Origin: Anarhynchus alexandrinus
Lineage: Eukaryota > Chordata > Aves > Charadriiformes > Charadriidae
Direction of reading: 5' to 3'
Assembly: GCA_008711295.1 (NCBI GenBank)
Contig: VUYV01000179.1
Span: 1,516,813 to 1,580,812 of the forward strand
DNA length: 64,000 nt
Part shown: in pieces, positions 12,907 to 25,261 of the stretch
Numbering within the stretch: position 1 is the first letter of the stretch
Layout of the letters: every line of letters starts with the position of its first letter
Translations under genes and position numbers: made by a program
The notes under the pieces: model-generated
What the model was told of the DNA's origin: nothing
Seen by the model: only the letters and a program-made list of their open reading frames with translations
Database searches by the model: none

Positions 12907-14970
12907 AATCATAGAATGGTTTGGGTTGGAAGGGACCTTAAACATCACCTAGTTCCAACCCCCCTGCAATGGGCAGGGATACCCTCCACTAGACCAGGTT
13001 GCTCAAAGACCCATCCAACCTGGCCTTGAACACTTCCATGGATGGGGGAACCACAACTTCCCTGGGCAACCTGTTCCAGTGCCTCACCACCCTCGCAGTA
13101 AAGAATTTCTTCCTAATATCTGATCTAAACCTACCATCATTTAGTTTAAAACCATTACTGCTCATCCTATCACTACACTCCCTGATAAAGAGTTCACTAC
13201 ATGCCCTGGTAAAAAGTCCCTCCCCATCTTTCCTGTAGCCCCCTGAGGTACTGGAAAGCTGCAATAAGACCTCCCTGGAGCCTTCTCTTCTCCAGGCTGA
13301 ACAATCCCAACTCTCTTAGCCTGTCTTCACAGGAGAGGTGTTCCAACCCTCTGATCATCTTTGTGGCCCTCCTCTGGACTCACTCCAACAGGTCCATGTC
13401 TTTGGTGTGCTGGGGACCCCAGAGCCGGATGCAGTACTCCAGGTGTGGTCTCACCAGTGCAGAGTAGAGGTGTAGAATCACCTCCTTGGACCTGCTGGCC
13501 ACGCTTCTTTTGAGGAAGCCCAGGATATGACTGACTTTCTGGGCTGAAAGCATACATTGCCAGCTCATGTTGAGCTTCTCATCAACCAACACCCCTAAGT
13601 CCTTCTCACAGCTGCTCTCATTCCATTCTCTGTCCAGCCCGCATTTGTGCTTGGGATTGCCCCAACCCATGTGCAGGACCTTGCACTTGACCTTGTTAAA
13701 TTTCATGAGTTTCTCATGGTCTCACCTCTCAAGACTGTCCAGGTCCCTCTGGATGACATCCCTCCCCTCCAGTGTATCAACTGCACCACACAGCTTGGTG
13801 TCAGCAAACTTGCTAAGGGTGCACTCCATCCCACTGTCCATGTCACTGACAAAGATGTTGAAGAGCACCAGTCCCAATACCGACCCCTGAGGAATGCCAG
13901 TTGTCACTGGTTGCCACTTGGATATCGAGTCTTTGACCGCAAGTCTTTGAGTTCGACCAGGCAGCCCATTCCTTGACCACTTAGTGGTCCATCCATCAAA
14001 TCCACATCTCCAATTTAGAGACAAGGATGTTGTGCAGGACAGTGTCAGGTGGTTTGCACAAGTCCAGGTAGATGACATCAATTGCTCTTCCCTTATCCAC
14101 CAACGCTGTAACCCTGTCATAGGCGGCCACCAGATTTGTCAGGCACAGTTTGCCCTTAGTGAAGCCATGTTGGTTGTTGCCGAACACCTCCTTATTTTTC
14201 ATGTGCCTTAGCATATTTACCATGAGGATCTGCTCCATGATCTTGCCAGGCACAGAGGTGAGACTGACCGGCCTGTAGTTCCCCATGTCTTCCTTTTTTC
14301 CCTTTTTAAAATAGGATTACGTTTCACCTTTTCCAGTCATCAGTAATTTCACTGGACTGTCACAAATTCGCAAATATGATGAATAGTGGCTTAGCAACTT
14401 CATCTGCCAGTTCCCTGCATCTTGTCAGGTCCCATGGACTTGTGCACTTTCAGGTTCCTTAGATGGCCTTGAACCTGATCTTCTCCTACATCTGGCAGTT
14501 CATCATTCTCCTAGTCCCTGCCTTTGCCTTCTGTGACTTGGGCGGTGTGGCTAGAGCACTTGCTGGTGAAGAATGAGGCAAAAAAGTCACTGAGTACCTT
14601 AGCCTTCTCCATACCCTGGATGACCAGTTCTCCTGTTTCCTTCTGGAGAGGGCCCACATTTTCCCTGTTCTTCCTTTTATCACTGATGTACCTATAGAAG
14701 GCTTTCTTGTTGCCTTTGACATCCTTGGCCAGATTTAATTCTGTCAGGGCTTTAGCTTTCCTAACCTGATCTCTGGCTGTGTGGACAATTTCTCTGTATT
14801 CCTCCCAGGCTACCTGCCCTTGCTTCCACCTTCTGTGGGCTTCCTTTTTGAGTTTAAGTTTCTCCAGGACCTCCTTGTTCATCCATGTAGGCCTCCTGGT
14901 GCTTTTGCCTGTTTTCCTCTTTTTTTGGGATGCATCGCTCCTGAACTTGGAGGAGGATGAATAATTGAAG
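12907..14970 (-). mobile_element. CR1 LINE, 5'-truncated, about 2.06 kb (minus strand)
   Basis: The 3' end lies at the left, where AATCATAGAATGG begins; this is the complement of the TTCTATGATT tail. It is followed by the complement of the CCTTCCAACC block. Reading rightwards on the minus strand the element contains the 3' UTR, the ORF2 C-terminus, the reverse transcriptase, and the linker that follows the endonuclease domain. Recognisable similarity stops near 14960-14970, so the endonuclease and ORF1 are missing, the normal result of incomplete reverse transcription. It is GC-richer than its surroundings. It carries several frameshifts but still translates well in pieces, suggesting intermediate age. 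Confidence 0.93.
12989..14960 (-). pseudogene. Broken CR1 ORF2 (linker, reverse transcriptase, C-terminal part)
   Basis: CR1 ORF2 encodes an endonuclease/reverse transcriptase used for target-primed retrotransposition. The surviving minus-strand pieces, in protein order, are as follows. 14511-14960 is the post-endonuclease linker, with [15 protein letters not shown] and RRWKQGQ. 13996-14286 has [21 protein letters not shown] and [13 protein letters not shown], the last covering RT motif A. 13722-14120 has [16 protein letters not shown] and the motif C region. 13380-13706 has MKFNKVKCKVLHMG, EKDLGVLVDEKLNMS and VRPHLEYC. 12989-13264 has [12 protein letters not shown] near the end. Motif C reads KFADTKL where the family has FADD, so one catalytic aspartate codon is missing. 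Together with the frame changes between pieces, this copy cannot encode an active enzyme. Confidence 0.92.
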
Positions 14971-17687
14971 TTCTCAAGTAACCTTAAGTTAGACCAGTTC
15001 TTCTGTGTCCCTATAGACAAATGTTGCCTTAACTTCTTATCATAAAGATAGATACTAAGCAGAAAAGTCAAACTGTTTTTTGAGGGTAAAAGAGAATTGC
15101 AGAGGTTAGGAAATAGTGCCTGAGCAATCTCTTAAACTTTCTTTTACTTGCAGCCATCAGGGAACTCTTTAGCTAAGAGGGATAACAATAAAACAGGAGT
15201 CTGAATCAGGCAAGATACATCTGCCTCCAGAAGTCATGATAAACATATTTGTCTATATTTAGCTGCTCCTACAAACATACACAGCAAAGTTTTAAAGCAG
15301 GGTTGAGATCAAGCAATTCTTGATTTAAAAACATTGTTTCATCATCAGCCATTCATGATACTAAAGAAGAAAAACCACAAGAAACATAGAGTGTGTATGC
15401 AGGACACTATAATGTCTAATACCCAGAGACACGGGCAACTCGCTTCTCCTAGGAATTGGCTAAGATGGATGGGATGAATCAGTTTCCAATTCTGTCTCTC
15501 TCTTTCTCTCTACTGAAACTAAAGGAAGTTTATAATAACTTGTATCAGACAACAAAATTTCAAGACAAGATATCTCTACTTACATACTGTTAAAAGCCAT
15601 GAGTAAATGAATTGCAGTATTACTACCTGGCAAAGATATAAAGCCTAATATTTGACAAAGTGCTTTTCAAAATGCATGAAACGGCTCAGCATGCAAACAC
15701 CTCTATTACCGCAATACGAGCCAAGATCTATTAAATCACAAAAGAAGATGTTCTGTCCACAATAGAGCAAAACCTCACTACAAACTTGGCTTTTCTAAAC
15801 TTTGCAAAACCTGAGAAGAACCTGCCTGGTAAACTGAAGCACCATTTTTCTGTGAAGAAACTGAGCAGTGATGATCATGATGTGGAACTCAGAGTTGTTT
15901 GGGTTTGTTGTGGTCATCCATCATGTTGCATCCAGTGTACAAATGTGATGGGAGTAGTAAGACACATTGAACCGGGCCATTACTGAACATTTCAAACTGA
16001 CTTACTCCCGTCTCTCTCTGGGCTTCTTTTGTGTGATCCTTGAAGTTATAACCAATGTCAGGGTTATACTGCCAAATATATGTTTTGTAAAGGACTTGGT
16101 GACTTGTGACACCAGTCACACAGCTCAGGATGCAGCCAACCAGTCATGAGGTGTAGAATATTAAATCTTTATGTCATTTTATTCTTTTTAATTGTTTTTT
16201 AATATTCTTATTTTGATGTTCAGATCCTCTGGACTGTGCTAGTTGTGTACAGTCGAGCACTAGACCCATTTTTATTGACAGTTTGGGTGTGTACAACAAC
16301 AGAGTGGTATAGCAGCAGATAACCAGGGTGTAAAAAGGGTACATGGCTGGCTGAATTCTGCCATTGTTGAGCTGCCAATCAAAACCCACATTATAATACA
16401 AAAATAGGTTGTTGCATCCACAGAGATGGAACTTGCCTGTCAATCTAAAGTATTATACATAGACACAGCCTCAGACCAAGGTCTAAAAATGGTTTGACTG
16501 ACAACTGTACTCCATAGCGAGAGCGTTCTCCCCTCCCAGTTTTAATTACATCTTTTGCAAATACATATATTTAAAAAAATTAACTAAGATGCAGCTGTGT
16601 TTAGCTATGATTTTCTTGCTGATCTTCCAGAGAGTTCCTTAGTATTTGTGCAAGACTTTGAAGAACTGCATGACATGGTAAGTATTATTGTTAAGCTGTC
16701 TGCCTCTCATGAAAATTACAGCATAGCTAAAAGAAGCAAGAGAGTTTCCAGTATAACCCAGGACTGTTAGATGCTGAAAACTTCCAGAAAACAAAAGGTC
16801 TTTTAAACGTGAAACTTTTCCTGTCACTCTCCAAGTTGAGTAATTTGAAAGGAAAATGTGATCCACTTTTTTCGTTTGACATTTCCATTCCAACTCATTC
16901 TCTGACTTCCTTTCTTCTCACGTTGACTCAAACTAACTTACTTTCACAGTCATGAGTGCGGCTACAGTGTCCTGACTCTGAAAGTCTGTGTACATACTGA
17001 TAATTCAAGGACAATTTTGGCAGAAAACCAACTGCATATAAACCAACCTGGAATATTTTTAGGCTGGAAAAGAGAAGAATTCTAATTCTATATAGTGTAC
17101 GTTGTTCTGCATTAGCAAATGAGATGCATTTGAAGCCTATATTAACAAGGATTGTTCATAAGGTTAAAGGACTTTCTATTTCATGTGAAGCTGGAAACTA
17201 AATTTTCTTGAAACTTCATGCAAGAAGACTAGCTACCTTTTGTAAGAACTTTTGCAAAATATTTCTAGAATTTTTTAGTGTTTTTTTTTGAGTTGTTTGC
17301 CTTGAACTTTTTACATTTCTGTTTCTACAATCGCCATATGGATACCAGTTATGATAATTTGTGCCTGGTACTTAAGTATTTTTGTGAGTCTGCGTTTTAA
17401 ATAAGCAGATGGAGTTTAGCTGAATTCCGTAGAGCTATGCTTGATAAACAAGTGGGTATGAACCAGGGTGTGTGAAAGAGCATGCTAAGCTTGCTCCATT
17501 TTGTTTGCTCAAGTGCAAGATCAAAGCTTCCTAAGGCATACTTGCATCACTGATTGCTGACTAGTACAAGAAGGAACATAACAAACCTACTGAGGCTCCA
17601 TCATACCAAATAACCTTTACAGACACAGGAGGAGAGCCGCTCTATAGAGGCTGCCTTGCAGAAGTGCTAAACACAAAGGAGTGTATT
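14971..17687. other. No gene seen
   Basis: AT-rich DNA with a short CT-rich run near 15490-15510. Small frames on both strands (for example around 15786-16119) overlap each other and show no recognisable domain. Confidence 0.55.
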
Positions 17688-17728
17688 AATAATTGAAAGC
17701 AATATAATTGAAAAATAATTGAAAGCAA
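17688..17728. repeat. Short direct repeat, 15-bp units
   Basis: The motif AATAATTGAAAGCAA occurs at 17688-17702 and again at 17714-17728, separated by a short AT-rich spacer that also resembles it. It is probably a replication-slippage product. Confidence 0.6.
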
Positions 17729-18125
17729 GGATCCTCCAATAAATTTAGCAGGCTAGTCAGACTAGTCATGTGCTCAGCCTACAGATTCTGGATTTTGTTA
17801 ACATTTCTGATGTGGTCATTGTGAAGATACTGTATGTGAGCAAAATATTTTGCCTTCTTTCACCATGACAGCATAAAGTAGCTACCAGCTTGAGATGCTG
17901 AAAAGCCAGGTGCCCAAAAAGACCAGTCACAGATCAAATGTGGGCAGAGGACAGTTAGGGTCCTCACCACAGCTTCATGCTGTGTCTTGGTTTCTCTCAC
18001 CCTTTAGCCATCAGGCAGGAAGTTGGAAGAGATCTCTGCTTTCAGAAAGGAAGACAATGACTGAGACAAGGCTGATGTTCTGATGTTGATTACCCATATC
18101 AGGATAATCTCTGTGGTTACACTGG

Positions 18126-18184
18126 GAGAGGAGAGGAGAGGAGAGGAGAGGAGAGGAGAGGAGAGGAGAGGAGAGGAGAGGAGA
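18126..18184. repeat. (GGAGA)n pentanucleotide microsatellite, about 12 units
   Basis: About 59 bases of uninterrupted GGAGA units form a pure purine run on the plus strand, followed by AAAGAGG. Such homopurine mirror repeats can adopt triplex structure and are often length-polymorphic. The lack of interruptions suggests recent expansion. Confidence 0.95.
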
Positions 18185-21184
18185 AAGAGGTGAATTGAAA
18201 TTATGTGGTGTGAGAGAGCAGGAGGCTATAGGTTGCATTAGGCTAAGAACAAGAGAAAATTTGGAGGCTTGGCTACTGTTGTATGGTAAAAGTGCAGGGA
18301 CAGCAGAGAGGTAATGGTAGAAGGACTGATATGGAGTACTGTATCCACCCCCTTTTTGCCCGTGTCAGGTTACAACACAACAGCAAATACTTGTTCTGCA
18401 GGCAGCCACCAAATGACAACTGGGTTTTGCAGGGGCAACTGATGCTCTTTCTACAAATTCTTGCCTTTTTGGCCTTCCATTTTCTTTTCATTAATCACTG
18501 AAGTTTGCAAGCTTCATACTAGTCATGTACTAAGAAGTGTTTTGTAGTGTGTGGCATATGAAGATGCTTTAGGGATGTTGCAGGGCTTAAGGTCTCTTAC
18601 CCTATGGCCAGTACTCATCAGGGACTAGAGCTAATAACTGAGATGGTTCCCTAAGATTTTGACCCTTCAAGGGCTGGATATGGGTATAGAAGAGAGTGAG
18701 CCATAATGGGCTTCCAAGCCACCCTGTGCATCCCTTCCACAAAGAAATGCATGACTCCTCAAGGGTAGCCATCAACTCCCATTGAGCAGCACCTAACATC
18801 CCTCCTTCCCTTGTAGTTAGGTCCTTGTGGCCAGCTGAGAATTTTAGCAGCAATTTGTGAAGTCAGGAGGTTTGCATCCCAGCGATTACCCTGCTCTCTG
18901 GCTTACTCATACTGGGATTTCTATGGGATAGTGGCCATCGTACGTGTGTCTGCAGAGGACATGATACAGCAGGCCACAGTCCAAGCCGGGGCCCCCAGAC
19001 AGTACAGCTGTGCATAAATAAACAGTTATTCCAAGTACCCAAAACTATGGTTGTATCATTACCCTTTATCAAGTGCTTAGTAAATTCCATAGCCTTGTAT
19101 TGAAATACAATTTCTTGTGCCCTTGTGTCAATTTTTAGAGTGGTTTAGGGCACTGAGATTCATTACAGATATGGCTACAGTGACATTTGGTTTAATTAAT
19201 TTGTTTATTATGTCACAGCTTGAATGAGAAGCAATCAGATATTATTAAAAAAATGAGAGCACTATGCTTCTTTCATACTTTGGAAAAAACTTCAATCTGC
19301 TTATGAAACTATTGTGGAAGTAAATGTGTAAAAGTAAAGTAGTTCTCTGCTCCTGACTGGGATTGCTGTGGGTTTTTTTTCATTTTCCTACAGCCGAAGA
19401 TGGTGTTGATAAAGTCATAGTGTTGCTAGTGGTAAGCATTCCTTGTTCTTGTTTTGAACAGCACAAGGTACAGTGGGATTCCTCTCTTAAGGAAGCCCCT
19501 TAAGATGGGGTTTCCTTGGGATTGCTGCTAAACAAATATTAACAATTATCAAAGTGGAATGTTTGGTTCAGCTTCTCAGATGACAGATGTACCACACTTC
19601 CAACAAATCAGGAGTAAATATGACAGCAATGCTGTCTGAGCCCAGCAGTGCCTAAATCCAGAGCTCCCTTTCTTTTGCCCCAGCATTTTCTACACCAATG
19701 CATGTGCAGAATCAGTCCAGTCCAATGTCCTGTCCAAGCCAGGAAAGTCCTAATAGTCACAGTGACAGGACTATAGCTGGAACGAGGGGCTGCAGAGGCT
19801 GCTAATAAACAAAAAAAAACCAACAAAACCAACCCAGTGAAAGAAGGTTTCCCATTGTGGTTGTTACTCCATCCTGCCAGTGGCACTACAAAAACCAGCA
19901 AAAGCAATTGCTGAACAGCACAATCAGACCTGCATTCAGTGTATCTATTGCAGTAAGGAAAGGTGAGTTTTGCCATACTGCTGTCTGGCAAAATCACGCC
20001 AAGAAATTTGTAATGAAACCCTGACCTGGTACTGCAGCCCCTTTCCCCTTCCAGACTAGGCAGAAACCAGATACAGGTGCCTCAGAAGATGCTAAAAAGC
20101 AGACTGCAACCTCTTATCCATCTGAATCAGCCTCTAGCTGGCATCTAGAGTGCTGCGGCATTATCCCAAAATACAGCTACTCTACAACAAAATTAGGCTT
20201 CTTGCAAGATGCAGTGGTGGTCATTATTTTCATTCTAGGTCAGGAGCTGAGCTCACTTTTTAGGCAATATGTAAGAATGTAGAGTATTTGCCTAGGAAAC
20301 GGGAAGCCTAGGTTCAGTCCTTTCTGTCCCTGAAAAATGCATAACCTGCAGATTGGACTCTGAAGAGTGATTCAACAACCAAGGTGTGCAAAATAAATAA
20401 ATAAAAATCGAGATTTACTGAGTCAGAGACCTGAGACATGGAGACATACCTCTGTATTGAAACCACCAAGACACCCAAGTTTCAGGGGACACTTAGATGC
20501 CCGTCTCAGCATCTGTTTTATGTCTTACCCAGTGACTTTTTAGTACAGCAGTCAAAACACTAATATCTCCCTTTTCTTGCCATAGGTTAGCATACTCCTG
20601 CTCCATGGTGATTTATTTGACAGCAAAAATTAGCAGGTAGATTCAAGTAGAAAAGTTGTAAATAGCAGCGATATATGGCAAATATTGCTTGGAAGGGAAG
20701 TAATTAAGACTGTGATGATATGTTTAGCTCAGGAGGTGGGGAAAACAGAAATAACACCTAGTATTTGCAGTCAGTACGCACTGAAGTATTTTGTCAATTA
20801 AAATTCTACAGTGAAGAGAAAGCATAGAGTACTTGTAAGATGATGACTCATTTCCTCTTCAGACAAACCTGCTCATAAAGAATGTTTCATGCTTTCACAA
20901 CTAGATTTCTTCTCACCTGAGCCCCATTTAATAACATCAGCTTTGACTTATGCTGAATTAAAATATCCTGGGAGACAAACAATCGCAATCCCTTTCGAAA
21001 CCCACCTGTACCCGGACAACCATTTCAGTTGCCACTGTTGAGTTACATCATGAAGGTGATGATGGATGTTTTTAGGCACTACATGCATAGGTTTTGTGTG
21101 GTTCAGACCATGCTGTCAAATCTATGTCACAGTCTGGGCCAGTCTGACATTGACATAACTGTTAACATAAGCATTACATTGGAC
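18185..21184. other. No gene seen
   Basis: No exon or repeat family recognised. The longest open frame, at 19608-19997 on the minus strand (129 codons), has a hydrophobic stretch but no known domain, no supporting neighbour and no clear start context, so I do not call it a gene. A short AAAT repeat occurs near 20392-20407. Confidence 0.5.
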
Positions 21185-21232
21185 AAAAAAAAAAAAAAAA
21201 GGAAAAAAGAAGTTAAAAAAAGAAGAAAAAAA
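21185..21232. repeat. A-rich, nearly pure purine tract
   Basis: A run of 16 A's is followed by G/A-rich sequence broken only by a TT. There is no AATAAA at a suitable distance upstream and no retrocopy body that I can recognise, so it is called low-complexity sequence. Confidence 0.75.
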
Positions 21233-21732
21233 CTTTCTTGCAGCATAAAAGCTTTGCAGTAGATAGAGAATGAATATATGCCATGTAGGTGTCATTTCAC
21301 ATCAAGGAGTGAGCAGCAGGAGACTTAGTTTGACCCAAGCACAATGCCTAGCTTAATTTCAGATGCTTTGATTATTGTAACACCTTTTTTACATTGGAAA
21401 ACATTTCCCTGCCTTAAAACTGTCTATCCCAAATCTGCTATTTTTGAAGGCTCCTAAGAAGGAGTGCCTTTATGCTTTGTTCCCTCCCACCGCCTAGGAT
21501 GTAATTTACATGGAGCTCCTAAGTAGTAATGCAAAAGTGGGAAAGATAAGTGCAGTAACTTGTATTTTAGACCACTATTTAAGAAGCAGACCTTAATTTC
21601 CAGCTTTACCCTGCCTTACTAAAAGCAGATTAACTCACTGTGTTATCATTGGGTTAATAGTATTATTCTTCAGTTATTGCACAGGCAGTCACATTCAGTG
21701 TCTGTTGAAAAGCCACTTGTACTTTTTTTGGA

Positions 21733-21760
21733 TCTTTGCATAGGGTGTCTTTGCATAGGG
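21733..21760. repeat. Short direct repeat, 13-bp units
   Basis: TCTTTGCATAGGG occurs at 21733-21745 and 21748-21760 with a two-base gap. It is a local slippage duplication. TTTGCATA resembles an octamer (POU-factor) site, but this is too short to claim function. Confidence 0.6.
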
Positions 21761-24700
21761 AACTTGGCTCAGGTCATACATATAGCTGGGTGGTGGTCCT
21801 ATGTGTCCAATCTCACTCATACATGATCCACTATTACTGATTATCTTAAAATGCATGCAAAAAACCCTCCTAAATATCTTAACTGTGTAGAAAGGACTGT
21901 GCTACATGGCCATTTCTGCAATTGCAAGAAGAGATGTTTACAAGTGTCTTTTCTACATGCACCGGACGAGACAGCCAACTGCCCACCGACCTTTTCCTAA
22001 TGTATTATCTGCTGGCATTACAGTCTCACAGACAAAGGGTAGAAATATATCATTCCAACCAACTGATTACAGTTACCTGATCATCACTGAAACCCATAAG
22101 ACTAAATACAATGTAAGTGCTCTGATATTTGTTACTATAAATATCCACAGCTGATGTAAAAGTAGGGGTTTAGCCTGCTGCGATTCTGCAGTAGTTAAGC
22201 AAAATGGGTATAACATTTTGCTCTGTACTTGTTTGCAATACAGTTTTAGAGAATTAACCAACTGCCCTATGTTTAGTTTAGAGAAAGATACAAGAAACTA
22301 ATATTCTGTTCTTATCTGCAGCTTTAAAATGTACAGAGAAAAGAATAGCAAAAAAATCACAAAATATATTGTAATCAACAGATAATCCAAAAAACTCCCT
22401 TAAACAGATTTTTAAGATGCTGTGGCAATCTAAAGGTTATATAAACTTCAGCTAAGCCTCTTAATATAGGTATTTAAGCATTATGGAAATTTGATTTTTA
22501 ACTTAGTGTAGTACAAAAAGACCTTTATCTTAACAAATATATGAGTTAAATCTGAATGCTAAGCAGAGATTATTGGTTATTAAAGCCACCATAAAGTACA
22601 GATATAGCTAACCTGAGTCACCCAAACTGAAGACTTTAGGCACAGATTTCTTTCAAAATATCCATGTTTCCATAAAAAAAAAAAATAATTAAAAGTAGAT
22701 TAGCATGTTCCTGAAACAAAAATGCATTATCTACTCAAATAGTTAACAGTAAAGTAGTATATTCAGATAATGCAGAGCACCATAGACGGAAGGATATTAC
22801 TAATTGTTCTCTGACTACAGGGTTTAGTCTTTCCTTATTAAAAAAAAAAAAGTCAATAGACCATAGCCTCTCTGTTATCTACCATATCATAAAGACTTTG
22901 TGAACAATTTGGTTTAAATAACCATCTACCAATATCTTGGAAGTGGAGATATCTCTCTGATTTCAGAGGCAAGAGCATATAGTAACCTGTTAACAGGTCA
23001 GGAAGACTAAACTTTAATCTTTTAAGATATTAATTAGCAGAACAACAGGGTTTTTTGTTTGTTTGTCTGTTTCTTATTGGTGATGAGTTCCTTAGAGGCA
23101 TTTTTAGAGCTTGCAATACAACAATTACATGTTTTAAAAAGTATTTTGAAAAATAAAGGAAGCCAAAACCAACTGCTTTCAAGAGAAAACCAAAATATTT
23201 CAGAAAAGATGAGATAACAGGTCATGGGTTGCTGCACTGCAGGAGGACATGTGGTTTACTTTGATCATAGCCTCTGATTGGGAGGAGATTGGTGCGAATG
23301 TGGAGGAGACATTTGCTCCTAACAACCACCCACTTTCCAGTCCTAGTCCTCCAAAAAGTGACAGGCAAGGAGGAGCATCAGGAGATTAGGACTAACATTG
23401 GCCTTGCTCTGTCACTCTTCTTCCCGATGTAATTTTCCTATTTGATCTTATTTAGACTTCATTCTCAGAGGGATTTAATTATCTATGATCATTGCCAAAT
23501 GAAAGCACTTAAAGCTGTTATCACTGAAAATGTATTTATTAACCTTTATGGTCCTTCGCAAGAAGTTTCCAGCTTCTACAGCAATTGAATTGTAGGGAAA
23601 GTAATATTTTTTAAAAACAGGATCTTTAAACCTGCACTTGGTTTCTTTCAACTATGAAATGTTCCTGCCATGGAGATTTGTGTCTTTTAAAAGGCCATCC
23701 ACTTAAGTAAAGAATCAGATTTCACTCTTTGCCTGTTTCATGTTGCTAAAAATGCTATTTGTCCCTTTCTAGTTCTTTCTGCAGAAATACTGTCTTTTAC
23801 AAGTTGGGTAAACAATACATTTCATTGTCTTTGTGGTGCCAAGTGGAGCATAAAGTCAGTGTGGGGTAGCATTTATAGCTATCAAAACAGCTCCCTGGAA
23901 AAGATTTCTATGTTATTTTATGGTACATGTCTTCTCTTAAAATGTCATTTGGCTTTATGAGAATCCTGAACTGTAACTTTTCAGGGTAATGAATAAAAGA
24001 CATGACTCATTTTTTGAGTTTTTTTTTTTTGTTTTTTTTTTTCAGGTTTGGTGTTGGGTTTTTTTGTTGTTTAATGCAGTTGTTTGAAATATGGGGTGTT
24101 TGAGAGAATTTTTTTAATCCAAAAGGGACCTGGACAGTAAATCAGTGTTAATCAGGTAATACACCCGGGGAAATTGGAACCATTGTCACATTTGGCACAC
24201 TTATTTGTTACATTTATGAGGTCATCCAGTTAGTTAATTATTATAAAACTCCCAGTGTGTCAGAGTGGGACCCTCTAAGGATTTTTCTCCTGGCTATAAC
24301 ACATCTAAAACGTTTCCCATTTCATAGCAAGGGTACAAAAGTCATGCGGTGCTTCCAATTCTCAGTCAGCAACTACACAAGATACTACTTCAAATAAATA
24401 TCATGAGACAGGGTCAAGCCACAGCAACAAGTTACTATAAAGCAATTAAGTATGAATTTTTCACCTGTTAGTTAGCTTGCAATATCTGTTCTCAAGCATA
24501 GTTTTTAATAAAAAAAAAAAAAAAGTGTGCCGTAATTTGGGGTATGTTAGCAGGCTCTACAGGACCAGGACAAATTTGGTTCAAGTTTGCCTAAGGACTA
24601 GAACAAGTGCAAAGGGAGCTACAGAGCTGTAAATCCGTATAGAGCTTATTTGGTGGGGAAAAAAATAATCTGCTGGATATAACAGGATGAAACTGCAAGT

Positions 24701-25232
24701 CTAGGTGTAATCCTGCCTGTATTCTGGGAAAGTCTGGCTCTGGCTCAAACACCTTTGCAGCGCCCTTCAAAAGGCTTCAAAACTGCACCCAAAGAAAACC
24801 TTTCGATTCACAATTTGCTTAGGTTGCTATAAACTTCTAGGCCTAAGCAACAGCTAGAGTTATATAACCACCAGAGGCTCTGTACTGTCTTGTTGCACAA
24901 GGATGCAGCTCCTTCTGAGTGCTTACACTCATTGCTGAATTTGGAGGATGCACATCTACGAACCAGATCCCTGTTTCTAGTGCAACCAACCAATTCATAC
25001 CTTTTTTCACATATTCATAGTGGCTAACTGCTCTGGGCTTCTACTGTGGGAAATAGAAGCTGAGATTTTTGAGTCTTGGGGCAAAAACTAAAATAAAAAC
25101 CACTAAGTCTTCATACAGGCAAGGAAGATGGAAAGGTTTTATACATTCAACTCTGAGTTATGCTGGATAACAAAGATTACGAGCTGTAAAAGCAAAGAAA
25201 GCCCAAACAGATAACACAGAAGTAGGCTAAAT
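21761..25232. other. No gene seen
   Basis: AT-rich sequence with several short homopolymer runs: A near 22674 and 22840, T near 24020-24050, and A near 24511. No coding, RNA or mobile-element signal was recognised. Confidence 0.55.
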
Positions 25233-25261
25233 TATAACCATATGGTTATATATAACCATAT
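25233..25261. repeat. 18-bp perfect palindrome followed by a partial copy
   Basis: TATAACCATATGGTTATA (25233-25250) equals its own reverse complement. TATAACCATATG follows immediately, so the arm sequence occurs three times in 29 bases. It could form a small cruciform. No function is implied by the sequence alone. Confidence 0.7.

Noticed and set aside
12999..14211. Plus-strand open frames across the 12.9-15 kb CR1
   Set aside because: They are the reverse side of a clear minus-strand CR1 ORF2 and resemble nothing in their own right.
18011..18238. Minus-strand frame encoding Ser/Pro/Leu repeats
   Set aside because: It is a translation of the (GGAGA)n microsatellite.
19608..19997. 129-codon minus-strand frame with a hydrophobic segment
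   Set aside because: No known domain, weak start and no conserved context. The hydrophobic stretch follows from local composition.
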